From Helichrysum umbraculigerum (taxonomy: Eukaryota; Streptophyta; Magnoliopsida; Asterales; Asteraceae): DNA of 64,000 nt. How positions within the stretch are numbered: the first letter of the stretch is position 1; each line of letters begins with the position of its first letter. Positions 36,801 through 46,014 of the stretch are shown here, piece after piece. Position numbers and translations under genes: made by a program. Under the pieces are notes generated by a model, which had not been told where the DNA came from, did not search any database, and worked only from the letters and a program-made list of their open reading frames with translations. The stretch spans positions 96,122,337-96,186,336 of the forward strand of contig CATIUR010000004.1 in assembly GCA_949592205.1 (NCBI GenBank), read 5' to 3'.

Positions 36801-37526
36801 CTGATCGTCCTATTTATCGACATGAAAAAGAAGGATGGTATGGTTGGGTTGCTGAAAAAGATTCTGAGCCTGACCCGTCGCCACTTGATTTACGGAACAA
36901 AGCTCACAGGTTGCTGTGGGATGCTCTTGACTATGTTGTATCAGTTGAAGCAGATGCTTTCTTCCCTGGGTTCAACAATGATGGTAGTGGACTGCCAGAT
37001 TTTTCAAGTTTGGTTATGGGGCATCGGCTCTATGAGATGGCATCTTCCATAACATATCGACCTGACAGGTAAATTCATATTTTCAAAAGTATTGTTTTCA
37101 ATGTTGACTATTCACATTAAATATATATTTTCCCTATGCAGGAAATATATTGCTAATCTGTTCAACAGTACAATAGATCATCTTTATTTTCCAAAGCGAA
37201 GCTGGATCTTGGCCGCACGTAAACATCTGAACAATAGTTTGAGGGAGGAAGGATTAGAAAGACAATCAATCCAATCAAAACCAGTGTCGTTTCTCTCCCA
37301 TCCAATCCCGGAATGTTCTTGTACTGTTTCTAAAACAGCTGGCAAGAATGTGTGTCCTAAATGGATTGAAGACAGCCTCATCAAATCCAGACTGCAAGAG
37401 AGTGATGAGAATGAACAACCCGACATTGATGAAACAATTGAGCAGGAACTATATTCAGAAGAAGAAAGCAAGAGAAGTTATTCGCAATCTTTGGATGAAG
37501 ATGTTGAAATGGATCCTAATGATTAG
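33878..37526 (+). CDS. Plant O-fucosyltransferase family protein, 10 coding exons, 641 aa
   Basis: The exons are 33878-34045, 34172-34256, 34574-34644, 34728-34816, 34904-35147, 35798-35910, 36096-36186, 36288-36416, 36518-37068 and 37142-37526. All junctions are GT...AG and the total is 1926 bases, in frame throughout. The protein has a short cytoplasmic tail, one membrane anchor (WFALGCLVLSFLSLLVHMFL, about residues 10-29) and a lumenal GDP-fucose O-fucosyltransferase domain. Family motifs include NGFIYAKIFGEFEKIRS, CDLVAISRLLNATLVIPEI, FHALHFRPEILALAHLM, GGQRVMIPLRAMY and FFPGFNNDGSG. The C-terminus is acidic. By family it is a Golgi type II enzyme; the substrate cannot be told. ATG 33878 or 33881 gives the anchor. 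Confidence 0.94.
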
Positions 37527-37935
37527 ACGTTTGAAAAGATTTATACAGGTTTTTACCACACTTCACCTAGATTCTTTTATTGATTATTACATAGTGTTCG
37601 TTGGTGGTGGCGCAATTTTGGCCGGGCTATTATGTTGGCCTTGCGCTTGCACAGAGAGTGATACAGGTAAAGGAAAATGGTAAGAAACAGGGATTGTAAG
37701 TCAATAGTTTTACACCTTTCTCATTTTGTTACGATATGGTTCATACCTTTGTTATTTTGTGTACCTCATCATAATGGTTTTGGTTGAGTTTACGAATACC
37801 TGTAAAATTTCTGGATCATGAAACAATGTAAACTTTACTAGTTACATAAGCTCATATATACTCGACACTAGGTCCCATGAGTTGTTGATCTGCATGATTG
37901 AGCTTTAATACCATAAATATTGCATCATTCGGTTT
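37527..37935 (+). other. 3' UTR and downstream of the fucosyltransferase gene
   Basis: No further coding exon is seen. The sequence is T-rich with ordinary polyadenylation-like stretches, but no site can be fixed. Confidence 0.5.
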
Positions 37936-38224
37936 CTCATAGTTAGGGTAGGGTTCAAATGAGAATAGGAATTTGTGTGAGAATGAGGGAACCAATGATA
38001 TCAAGCCATGTGTACAAAGAGAATGTTCCACATGTACAAAACTTATTTACCCTCAACATCAATTATCTTACAAACGACAAATCGAAAAATTATGAAAATT
38101 GCACCATTAAATTCGTCGTTTTCTCCTCTTAGATTTGCTGTCCCTCAAGACATACTTTTGAAAATTTTTTTTTTTTTTTTCGGTTTTTTGGTGGGTTTCA
38201 CATTTACTAACACATGTGTTAAAG

Positions 38225-38460
38225 TGTTGCGTTTAGGGTTTAGGGTTTGTGGTTTAGGGGTTAGGGTTTAGGGTTTCTCCCCGAAACCCCAAACCTCAAA
38301 CCCTAACCCCTAAACCACAAACTCTAAACCCTAAACGCTTTACAAAACGCTAAACCCTACATCTTTCTAAACCCTAAACTCCCTTCTAAACCTTAAACCC
38401 TTATAAACCCTAAACCATAAACCCTACTAAACCCTAAACCTAACCTTAAACCCTAACCTT
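38225..38460. repeat. Interstitial telomere-like repeats, inverted
   Basis: TTTAGGGTTTAGGG-like units at 38231-38275 are followed by many CCCTAAA-like units in the other direction, giving a head-to-head palindrome. Units are degenerate (CCTTAAA, CCATAAA). Confidence 0.85.
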
Positions 38461-38659
38461 AACCACAAATTAAATGTACAACTAATCACTAACACATGTG
38501 TTACTAATTTGTGAAACCCACCAAAAAATGAGAAAAACAAAAGTTGTCAAAAGTATGCCTTGAGGGACGGCAAATCGAAGAGGAGAAAACGCTGAATTTT
38601 ATGGTGCAATTTTCATGATTTTTCGAGTTACCGTTTGTGAGATATTTAATTTTTAAAAA

Positions 38660-38722
38660 TGTGGAGGAGAGAGAATAAAGTGTGGAGGAGAGAGAATAAA
38701 GTGTGGAGGAGAGAGAATAAAG
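38660..38722 (+). repeat. 21-bp tandem repeat, three copies, in the right MITE arm
   Basis: TGTGGAGGAGAGAGAATAAA plus G occurs three times head to tail. The left arm lacks this expansion. Confidence 0.85.
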
Positions 38723-38803
38723 TGACATATGGCATAAATCTGTTGGTTCCCTCATTCTCACTCAAAATTAGTGTACTCATTTGAACCTTACTCCTCATAG
38801 TTA

Positions 38804-40376
38804 ATAGGTACTCCTAGCTTTGAATTTTATTTTATATAATTTTTATATGTTAATCTTAAACCCTAAAGGGTTTACCCTTTAAGCTTAAAACTTATATATA
38901 TTTGAAGATGCAATATTACTATAATCACCTTCATTTGACTTATTAATTAGGGGTTAGTGTTTGAAAATACATTCAACTTATACATGATGTTTATTGTGTA
39001 TCCAACTTAAATTTGTTACTTTAAATGTATCAAACTTTCAAAAAGTGCGTTTTAATGTATTTTGGTAATGTTTTGAAAATGTGTCAAATTTTCCGGATGT
39101 CACATGGCACCTTAAACGAGCGACACATCATTAAAATACATTAAACACCCTTTTTAAATTTATGCATTAAAAATAGCAAACGTAAATAGAATACAGATAA
39201 TAGACATCACAAGTTATATGCATTTCTAGACACAAATCTTTATCCCTATTAAATATGGTAAGAACTAAACTAATATCATATATCACCCAAAACATTTTAT
39301 GATGTACTAGTTAAGTACCCGCACGTTACGGCGCTAAAGATTTTAATATTTTTCAAAAATGATGTGATAAAGTGTTTATTGAGTAAATTATGATAAAGTC
39401 AAATTAACATTTACCATTTATGATTAATGGTACAAGGGTATTATTTCTTTCTAAATAGTGGGTTATTAATGGAGTAAACTAAATTTCTTGTATAGTCATA
39501 CATTATATAGTCAAGCATGTCTTGTTTATGTACAAATATAAATGGTAATTTACAAACTTATAGATCATTGCTATATTTAGCGAATGGTAGTTTGGTCTAT
39601 TTCGTTAATGTTAAAGGTATTATTGTCATTTGCATTCTTTAAACTTGTAAGGCAATGAATGAATAAGGTAAACAAAATATATAGGTGTTAGATGTTAGAT
39701 TAGATTAGATGTTAGATTAAGGGTATTATTGTCATTTGCATTCTTTAAATTTGTAAGGCAATGAATGAATGGGGTAAACAAATTATATAGGTGTTAGATA
39801 TTATCTTCTTTAATATCATCAATATTTGAATTTGAATTTACAATTACAACATTTGCATTTTTTTTCTTTTCTATTTTTTTTGTAAATACATATACATATA
39901 CTAAATTAACAATGATGAATACATCCAGATAACATAAAGCTCAGAAGGTTTATAAAAATTATTATTGGTCACCAATGTCGATAAACATTACCAACGATCA
40001 TCTACCAATAATTATCACTTGCACGAAATTTCCGATTATCACCATTTGCTTCTTTTCATTGATTACCGCCGCATAGTCCGGCTGATTTACTAGTTATTCT
40101 TAAGTAATTCCGGTGCTGATTAAGAATCCAACCACAAATAATGTCAGTGATATGATAGAATATAAAAGTTCAATAACGATAAGGATAAAAATCAAAGAAT
40201 CCAGATTTTATAAAAATTGCAGGATTTTTTTAACATTCAACATCTGCAAGTACACGGTGTTTGTGCTACATATACACATGAAAAAACACAAGTTTATACT
40301 CTAAGATCCAAAGACAAAAAACTAGTACAAAACTAGCATCCAAAATCTTTGGAAGAGGACTATCTGTGTCTTCCAA
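38804..40376. other. Intergenic with small repeats
   Basis: No gene is supported. A segment of about 85 bases is duplicated with a 105-base period (from about 39616 and 39721; core TATTATTGTCATTTGCATTC). The phrase AGTTAAGTACCCGCACGTTACG near 39309 resembles a dispersed plant repeat, but I cannot name it. Confidence 0.5.
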
Positions 40377-40664
40377 CTATAATATGTATAATCTTGCAGT
40401 GAGATTAACAAAAGCTTCTTCGTTGCAGGGAATGGTAAGTCCTCCCATTGGATAGCTGAACCCGAATTCTTCCTCTGACCTACTTAACAAATCTTGAAAC
40501 AATGGTTGGTTCAAGTAAGATAAAGGAACCACAAACCGTTTTCTTTGAAATTCTCCTACATACATCGCCAAATATCCTTTTGGAACATCTTGCTTGTTCT
40601 TGTTGTTCAGTTTGATTAGCTGTTTAGCGTTTGAAACTATCGATTGTAATCTGAAAACACCCAT
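40377..40664 (-). CDS. SAUR: SAUR-like auxin-responsive protein 1, 95 aa
   Basis: This intronless small auxin-up RNA protein has the family start MGVFRLQSIVSNAKQLIK. Its core SAUR domain covers about residues 27-90: DVPKGYLAMYVGEFQRKRF, VPLSYLNQPLFQDLL, SEEEFGF and MGGLTIPC. Family members of this short class promote cell expansion by inhibiting PP2C-D phosphatases at the plasma membrane; that role is inferred from the family. It is the leftmost of four same-strand SAURs. A minus-strand TATA lies at 40751-40765 and a near-palindrome at 40837-40854. Confidence 0.95.
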   Translation of the reverse strand: MGVFRLQSIVSNAKQLIKLNNKNKQDVPKGYLAMYVGEFQRKRFVVPLSYLNQPLFQDLLSRSEEEFGFSYPMGGLTIPCNEEAFVNLTARLYIL

Positions 40665-40750
40665 ATTTATAGAAGGAAATGAAGACTGTTTTTGAGGTAA
40701 GAATTGGAATATTGTTGGAATGTGTACTTTGATGGAGGTCTCAAGTTTAA

Positions 40751-40854
40751 GGCTTATATTTATAGTGCGTCTACTTGTAACTAGCCACCTATATGAGAAA
40801 TTCTCTTCAATATAAGGTTGCTGTATGGGCCAACTTCATGTGATACTTCACATG
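40751..40854 (-). promoter_or_regulatory. SAUR 1 promoter core
   Basis: CTATAAATATAAGCC (minus strand) is a TATA box about 90 bases before the ATG. CATGTGATACTTCACATG at 40837-40854 is the diverged form of the palindrome found in SAUR 2 and 3. Confidence 0.7.
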
Positions 40855-41174
40855 GCTTTGCTCAATTTAGTAGATTTATTAGGATTTTTTTTTCTTCTCT
40901 ATCATCCATCCATCCAATTCTTTATAAAAGAACTTGTCCTACTTGTGCCTATATATAGGGTCATGATCAGGACTAATTAGCAACACTTTGGACCTACATC
41001 CGTTGTAGGGTATATTATCATATATATCCACCATCCAGCTTGGGATGTGATTAAATATTTACAGATTAGCAGCCCATTGTTTCATGATCAGTACCTTCTA
41101 ATAGTGGCCTTTCAAAGACTGCATTTACTGCTGTATTGGTATTTCTTTCGATTGAACTTCCCATGCCCAAGAAA

Positions 41175-41179
41175 CAGAG
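41175..41179. other. Target-site duplication CAGAG, left copy
   Basis: CAGAG precedes TGTAACACCC; the second copy is at 48897-48901. Confidence 0.95.
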
Positions 41180-44061
41180 TGTAACACCCCCAAATTTGTT
41201 TAGAGGAAGCATTTGGTTTAAGTACTGGGGTGTCACAATAATAAGGCATGCATACGTATCAGAGCTTATGATTACAACAGAACAGTATATATTAAGATGC
41301 CAAAAATGTTAATTACAAAGTTTACGATTCATCGAATCGTATAAGTTAAAAGTAGTAAGTTTACAAAAGTAGATTTCTGAAATATGGCTAAAACATTTCA
41401 GTTATACTAAAGAAATCCATATGTTTCCAAAAGTTGGCATCCTAAGCTTCAAGGGTCGCCTAATTCTCCATGTGTGTTGGCGATCTTACATGCGCAGCTA
41501 ATTCCCTGAAAAACATAGTAAAAGTCAACAACTAGGTTGAGTGAATTCACAGGTTTTATGTTTACAAGTTCAGTTGTGATAAACCACTGTTGTTTATAAC
41601 GTATCGTTGGGATGTCACCCAAAAGTATAGTTCATGAAATCAATTATGTTCCTAAATAGTTGTTTGTAGGAATGTTCGTATTCTATTAGTTGTAGGAAAA
41701 ACAGTATCCTGTGTTCAAGTATGTTTTGTAGGATTATACGTATCCTAATCGTAGATATGTTTCGTTGGGATATTGCCCAAAAATATAGTTCAAGTTATAG
41801 TAGGAATGTAAGTATCCTATTAGTTGTTCGTAGGTGTAACACTCCCCTAAGACCCGTATCTGAACCACGTACGGCAGTATTACAATCCTAATCGTTTAGT
41901 GGGACCATGTCAGTAGGAACCCGGTGCCCATGTCAGAAGGGACTTTCCATCAGTTTAATAACAATAGTAGACCCATGTTCGCAGGATCTAGTGCCCATGT
42001 CAGAAGGGACTTTTCAATAGTTTGTGCCCATGTCAGAAGGGACTTTTTAGTAGTCTGTTGCCCATGTCAGTAGGGACTTCTCAGTAATGTTGCCCATGTC
42101 AGTAGGGACTTTTCAATAGTGTAATAACGATAGTAGATCCGTGTTAGTGGGATCTAGTGCCCATGTCAGTAGGGACTTTTTGTTACCCAGTCCGTTATAT
42201 AAAGTGTTGCTGGTTATCCTCCAGCGTTCTCAAAACATGTTCATGTGTTTACAGCGTTGGTAGTATGAAAGTAATATGTAACACTTCCCCTAAGACCCGA
42301 ATCTGGACCACGTACGGGCAGTATTACATATTAGATTGAAATCGTCCATTTTGTTTATCAGTTTACTAGTTCAAGGTACTCTACTTGTTTGAGTAAGAAT
42401 GGTATACAATCATGTTTGTATATAAAAGAGTTTGACTATGTTTTCCACCCCTGTTCAAGCAGTTAAACAGTAAAAGTAGGGGCTGTGAACTCACCTGTTG
42501 AGTTAAGTAATCGTGCGAGTGCTAGCAAACCTAAGCCCAAGTACAGTCTGAAATCTCCTAACGTCCTAAACGTACGAGATTTAATAAGTATGTGGATGTC
42601 TAAACTAATCATCCATGCTAGTGTTTGTACAACCAAGTCACGTCCAAATCGTTTGTTTAATGTTTATGTTTGTATTTCGTTGTTTGTGAAAATGTATACG
42701 ACTCGTTGGTGAAAGTTTGAAATCAGCATTTCGATAAAACAAGTATGTTTGAATTGTTTGTATGGTTCTTGTATCGCATAATATGTGAGTATTCGTTGCC
42801 GGTTAAGTTCGACACTTAGTGAGAAATTTGTTTGTAAAGTTCCTGTTTTATGCGACACTAAGGGCGTCACTTGCTTTGGTTATGCGACACTAGGCTAGTG
42901 TCGGTATAAGTGGTAATCAGATTGTTATGCGACACTTATGAAGTGTCGGTTAAAATAGTAGTGCGGCACTTACGAAGTGTCGTGTGTAAGATCAGTGAGT
43001 CACTATCGGAGTGTCGGGTATAGTAAAGTTGTAGCGTCACTAGACAAGTGACGGTATATTTTGGGTTTCATGCGGCACTAAGTGCGACACTTAAGAAGTG
43101 TCGGTATACTACGGTTTGAGGCGTCACTAGTAGCGTCACTAGGGTAGTGTCGCTATACTGTTTTCGGTCCTATGCGACACTATCAGCTGTTCGACGAACA
43201 ACGAGAAAAAGTCGGATTTTTGGTCGATTTCGGACGTTTTCGGTTGTATAAAACACTAAGACATGTTATACTAAGTATATTAAACACTAAATAGCAATTA
43301 TAACTTTGAAATCTAAAGATTTGCGGGATTTGTCGGAAACTTACGAGTGTCGGATTTGAAATCCGAAAAGGTAGAAGTGTAGATCGGGATGCCGTGGTCG
43401 TTTTATTCCAAAGGGGCTATATGATTACTCGAGATTTTGGCGTAGTTTTGGTGATTTTTGTGAGTTTTTGGTGAATGTTTAGAGAGAAGGGAGAGAAAAG
43501 AGAAAGAAGAGAGAGAGAAAGATGAAAGAAAATGAAAGAAAAGTGGGAGGTGGAGGTGATTTTGTTCCACTTTCTGCCTCCGTGTTTGCGTTCCGTGTTT
43601 GTTTACCCGATCGTTAAATGTTATTTTATTTTAACTATTATGTTTTTAATTACATTTCTCATTATTTTTAATTAGGATCTTTTTATGAAACCAAATTAAT
43701 AAATTTTATAAATTTCAAACTTTGTTTTATTTTAATTTTAAAAGTTGACGTTTTGCGTTATAAATTGATATGTAAATATTATCGACATAATATTTAATTG
43801 TTCAAGACGTTATTTAATAATTTCGTTTTATTAAATAATTTTGTTTACCAAGAGTCGTATATTTTTTTGTCGCGTCTGTTTTCAATTTGTTCAGTACGTA
43901 ATTACAACTAATTACGAATACGAAATACTACGCGTATTATCTAGTTGGGCTATGCTAGACTTACCTCTAAAATGTGTTGTGAATTCACTCAAGTAGGGAA
44001 TTAGCCTAATAATGCAAGTGATTAATTTAATTAATCGTGTTTAAATTTGCGGGGTGTTACA
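41180..44061 (-). repeat. 3' LTR of the gag-only element
   Basis: On the minus strand it runs from TGTAACACCCCGC at 44061 to GGGGGTGTTACA at 41180. It holds a palindrome array (42850-43190) and a second array of CCC/GGG and TAGGA/TCCTA hairpins (about 41600-42180). Confidence 0.95.
42850..43190 (-). repeat. Covarying palindrome array in the LTR (left copy)
   Basis: Seven or more short hairpins lie here. Examples are GACACTAG-G-CTAGTGTC (42886-42902), GACACTT-ATG-AAGTGTC (42931-42947), CGTCACT-AGACA-AGTGACG (43035-43053) and GACACTT-AAG-AAGTGTC (43086-43102). The A-T to T-A exchange between GACACT/AGTGTC and GTCACT/AGTGAC keeps pairing. The identical array in the right LTR is at 47685-48025. 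Confidence 0.85.
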
Positions 44062-44335
44062 TTCTCCCCATGTTAGAGAAATCTCGTCCCGAGATTTAAA
44101 ATCAAGTCGGATCGCCTGCGGCGTATGTTCTCCGATCAGTCATGTTGTTAACAATAGTTTGCGTGGCGTTCAATTGTTGCCATAGAAGTTCAATCAGTTT
44201 AAGTATGCTCCCGGCATAGATCAATATGTTGTGTGTTTCGTTTCGTGTTCAGGGTTTACCAAGTGTTGTGTTTAAATCGACATTCGAATAAAAACGTATG
44301 TTAAATCATAGCAACAGCTGTTAGGACATACCGTG
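44062..44335 (-). other. Body 3' end with polypurine tract
   Basis: This is the non-coding remainder between gag and the 3' LTR. It ends (minus strand) ACATGGGGAGAA just before the LTR and matches the body ends of the concatemer (around 23930-24196). Nothing of pol remains. Confidence 0.8.
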
Positions 44336-45577
44336 CTAGTTGAGATCCGCCACCGTTTCTGGTGCACGGAGGATATATGCACGGCTACGCCCCGGTGGTA
44401 TGGTTGCGATGCGGTTGTTGTTTTGATTGTTGTTCCCGGGGTTGTTCTGGTTGTTGTTATTTTGATTGTTGTTGAGTTGAGGGCACTGATTTCTGTAGTG
44501 ACCCGGGTCGCCACATCGGAAACATCCAGTGTTTCGTTGTTCGTTGTTCGTGGGGTGAGTTCTACAAGCTTCGGTTCTGTGTCCGAATCGGTTGCATTTA
44601 TCACAGAAGAAACAATCTCCTTCATGATGTTTTCCGCACTTCCCACACTTGGGCCTGTTACCAAGGTAGGGTTTCTGTTCAGTGTTGGTGATCGCAGCAA
44701 AGGCTCGGGTGTTTCCCGGGTTTCTGTTTTGTTGACCCTGACGGTCGTTACCCTCACTGTTCCATTTGCGTTTGTGGGTTCCAGATTCGCCCGCATCAGT
44801 ACGGGTAGGTTCAGTTTTCTCTGTGATAGCTTTCAGGGTTCCAATCTCGACCGCGTCGTCGGTTAAGCTTTGAGCCAGGTCAACTGCGCTCCTAAAGGTA
44901 GCTGGTTTGGAGGACATAACCATGCCTCGGATCTGTGGAGCCAAACCCCTGTTGTAACGCTCAATGCGTTTGCTCTCGGGGTTTACCATGTGGGGCACCA
45001 GTCGTGCGAGTTCCTGGAATCTAGTCGTGTAACCTGAAATGTCAGCGCCGATCATTTGCATGTTCCAGAATTCGGTTTCAAGTTTCTGCATCTCGTTGGG
45101 AGGGCAAAATTCCTCCATCAGCATTCGTTTCAGGGTCTCCCATGAGATGGAGTAAGCAGCTGGGCGTCCCATGATTTGCACCTGAGCGTTCCACCATGTT
45201 AGCGCTTTGTCGGCTAGAGTGCAGGTGGCGTATTTCACAATTTTGTCGGTGGCGCAGTCGCTGATGTCGATGACTGATTCAGTTTTCTCAATCCAGTGGA
45301 CCAGGCCGATGGCCCCTTCGGTCCCGGTGAAGGTGCTGGGTTTACAAGACTGGAAGGTTTTGTAGGAACACCCCTGCTGGGTATTGTTTGGGGTTTCGCT
45401 GTTGACGGGAGTGGCTCCACTATTGTTGGTCAGGTTTTCACGATTGCGGCTAGCCTCGTATTGTGCGATGGCTTCAGCCACGCGGCGTTCGATAATCTGT
45501 TCGGTTGTTTCTGGAGGCGGGGGTGGAGGAGGAATATTTCGTCGACTGTTTCGAGTATTTCTTTGTTTAGGCGGCAT
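44336..45577 (-). CDS. Gag protein of the Gypsy element, 413 aa
   Basis: This complete gag frame starts at ATG 45577. It has a proline-rich N-terminus with PPPPPPPETTEQIIERR, then a retrotransposon-gag domain (about residues 75-230) with GLVHWIEKTE, ALTWWNAQV, FWNMQMIGADISGYTTRF and MVNPESKRIERYNRGL. A basic, glycine- and asparagine-rich linker follows. A cysteine-rich pair comes next: CDKCNRFGHRTEAC and a CCHC knuckle CFRCGDPGHYRNQC (about 340-375). It stops at VADLN, exactly where a protease would begin in complete Tekay-type elements. Gag forms the particle that packages element RNA. Here it could supply particles but must borrow pol. Confidence 0.95.
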   Translation of the reverse strand: MPPKQRNTRNSRRNIPPPPPPPETTEQIIERRVAEAIAQYEASRNRENLTNNSGATPVNSETPNNTQQGCSYKTFQSCKPSTFTGTEGAIGLVHWIEKTESVIDISDCATDKIVKYATCTLADKALTWWNAQVQIMGRPAAYSISWETLKRMLMEEFCPPNEMQKLETEFWNMQMIGADISGYTTRFQELARLVPHMVNPESKRIERYNRGLAPQIRGMVMSSKPATFRSAVDLAQSLTDDAVEIGTLKAITEKTEPTRTDAGESGTHKRKWNSEGNDRQGQQNRNPGNTRAFAAITNTEQKPYLGNRPKCGKCGKHHEGDCFFCDKCNRFGHRTEACRTHPTNNEQRNTGCFRCGDPGHYRNQCPQLNNNQNNNNQNNPGNNNQNNNRIATIPPGRSRAYILRAPETVADLN

Positions 45578-45993
45578 GCTGACGTTCTGCGATGAAAAGA
45601 TGCAGAAGTCAATGCCAATGAAAAATATGTGAGGAATAGAGTTTCACATATTTCAAGTTTTCCAGTATCAAGAGAAATTGTCGAATCCCCATCACGTATC
45701 TTACGACTATGAAACACCCATATGTACTCAGTATAATATAATCACGTTGGCCAGGCGTCATTATATGATGCCAAATACATACTTCTTTTCATCAACCGTT
45801 TAATCACGATCAGGTTCATATGAGATCAGAGTACAATGAACGAGTCGAATGTGGTGAACAGTTCACGCGTATCGAGGTACCGTAACGATAGTTTAGATGT
45901 ATGCAATTGTATGTATGCATGTGCGTTCTAGCCAAGGCTATAGTCTAGGTCTCTAGGTCGCTAAGTCACCTAAAGTTTCCTAGTTCGCTATAA

Positions 45994-46011
45994 CCATTGG
46001 CTCTGATACCA
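45994..46011 (-). other. Primer binding site, tRNA-Met type
   Basis: On the minus strand TGGTATCAGAGCCAATGG lies three bases after the 5' LTR end. It matches the initiator tRNA-Met 3' end used by Tekay/Del-type elements and is identical to 26882-26899. Confidence 0.85.
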
Positions 46012-46014
46012 ATC

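Larger units (their letters stand above)
37946..38793. mobile_element. Foldback Mutator-like MITE with telomere-like core
   Basis: Both ends form a long inverted repeat: GGGTAGGGTTCAAATGAG at left and, read backwards, GAGTAAGGTTCAAATGAG at right. Pairing extends inwards about 280 bases, including the stretch AACACATGTGTTA. CTCATAGTTA flanks both sides (37936-37945 and 38794-38803), a 9-10 bp duplication as expected for Mutator-type transposition. The core (38225-38460) is TTTAGGG/CCCTAAA-like repeats in opposite orientations. There is no transposase. Confidence 0.85.

Noticed and set aside
38504..38761. 85-codon minus-strand ORF with LYSLSST repeats
   Set aside because: It is a translation of the 21-bp tandem repeat inside the MITE arm.
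39300..39345. Helitron or SINE end near GTACCCGCACGTTACG
   Set aside because: The phrase looks like a dispersed plant repeat, but no CTRR end hairpin, TC start or poly-A tail was found.
44333..44866. 177-codon plus-strand ORF opposite gag
   Set aside because: It is the antisense shadow of the intact gag frame (44336-45577, minus) and has no domain of its own.
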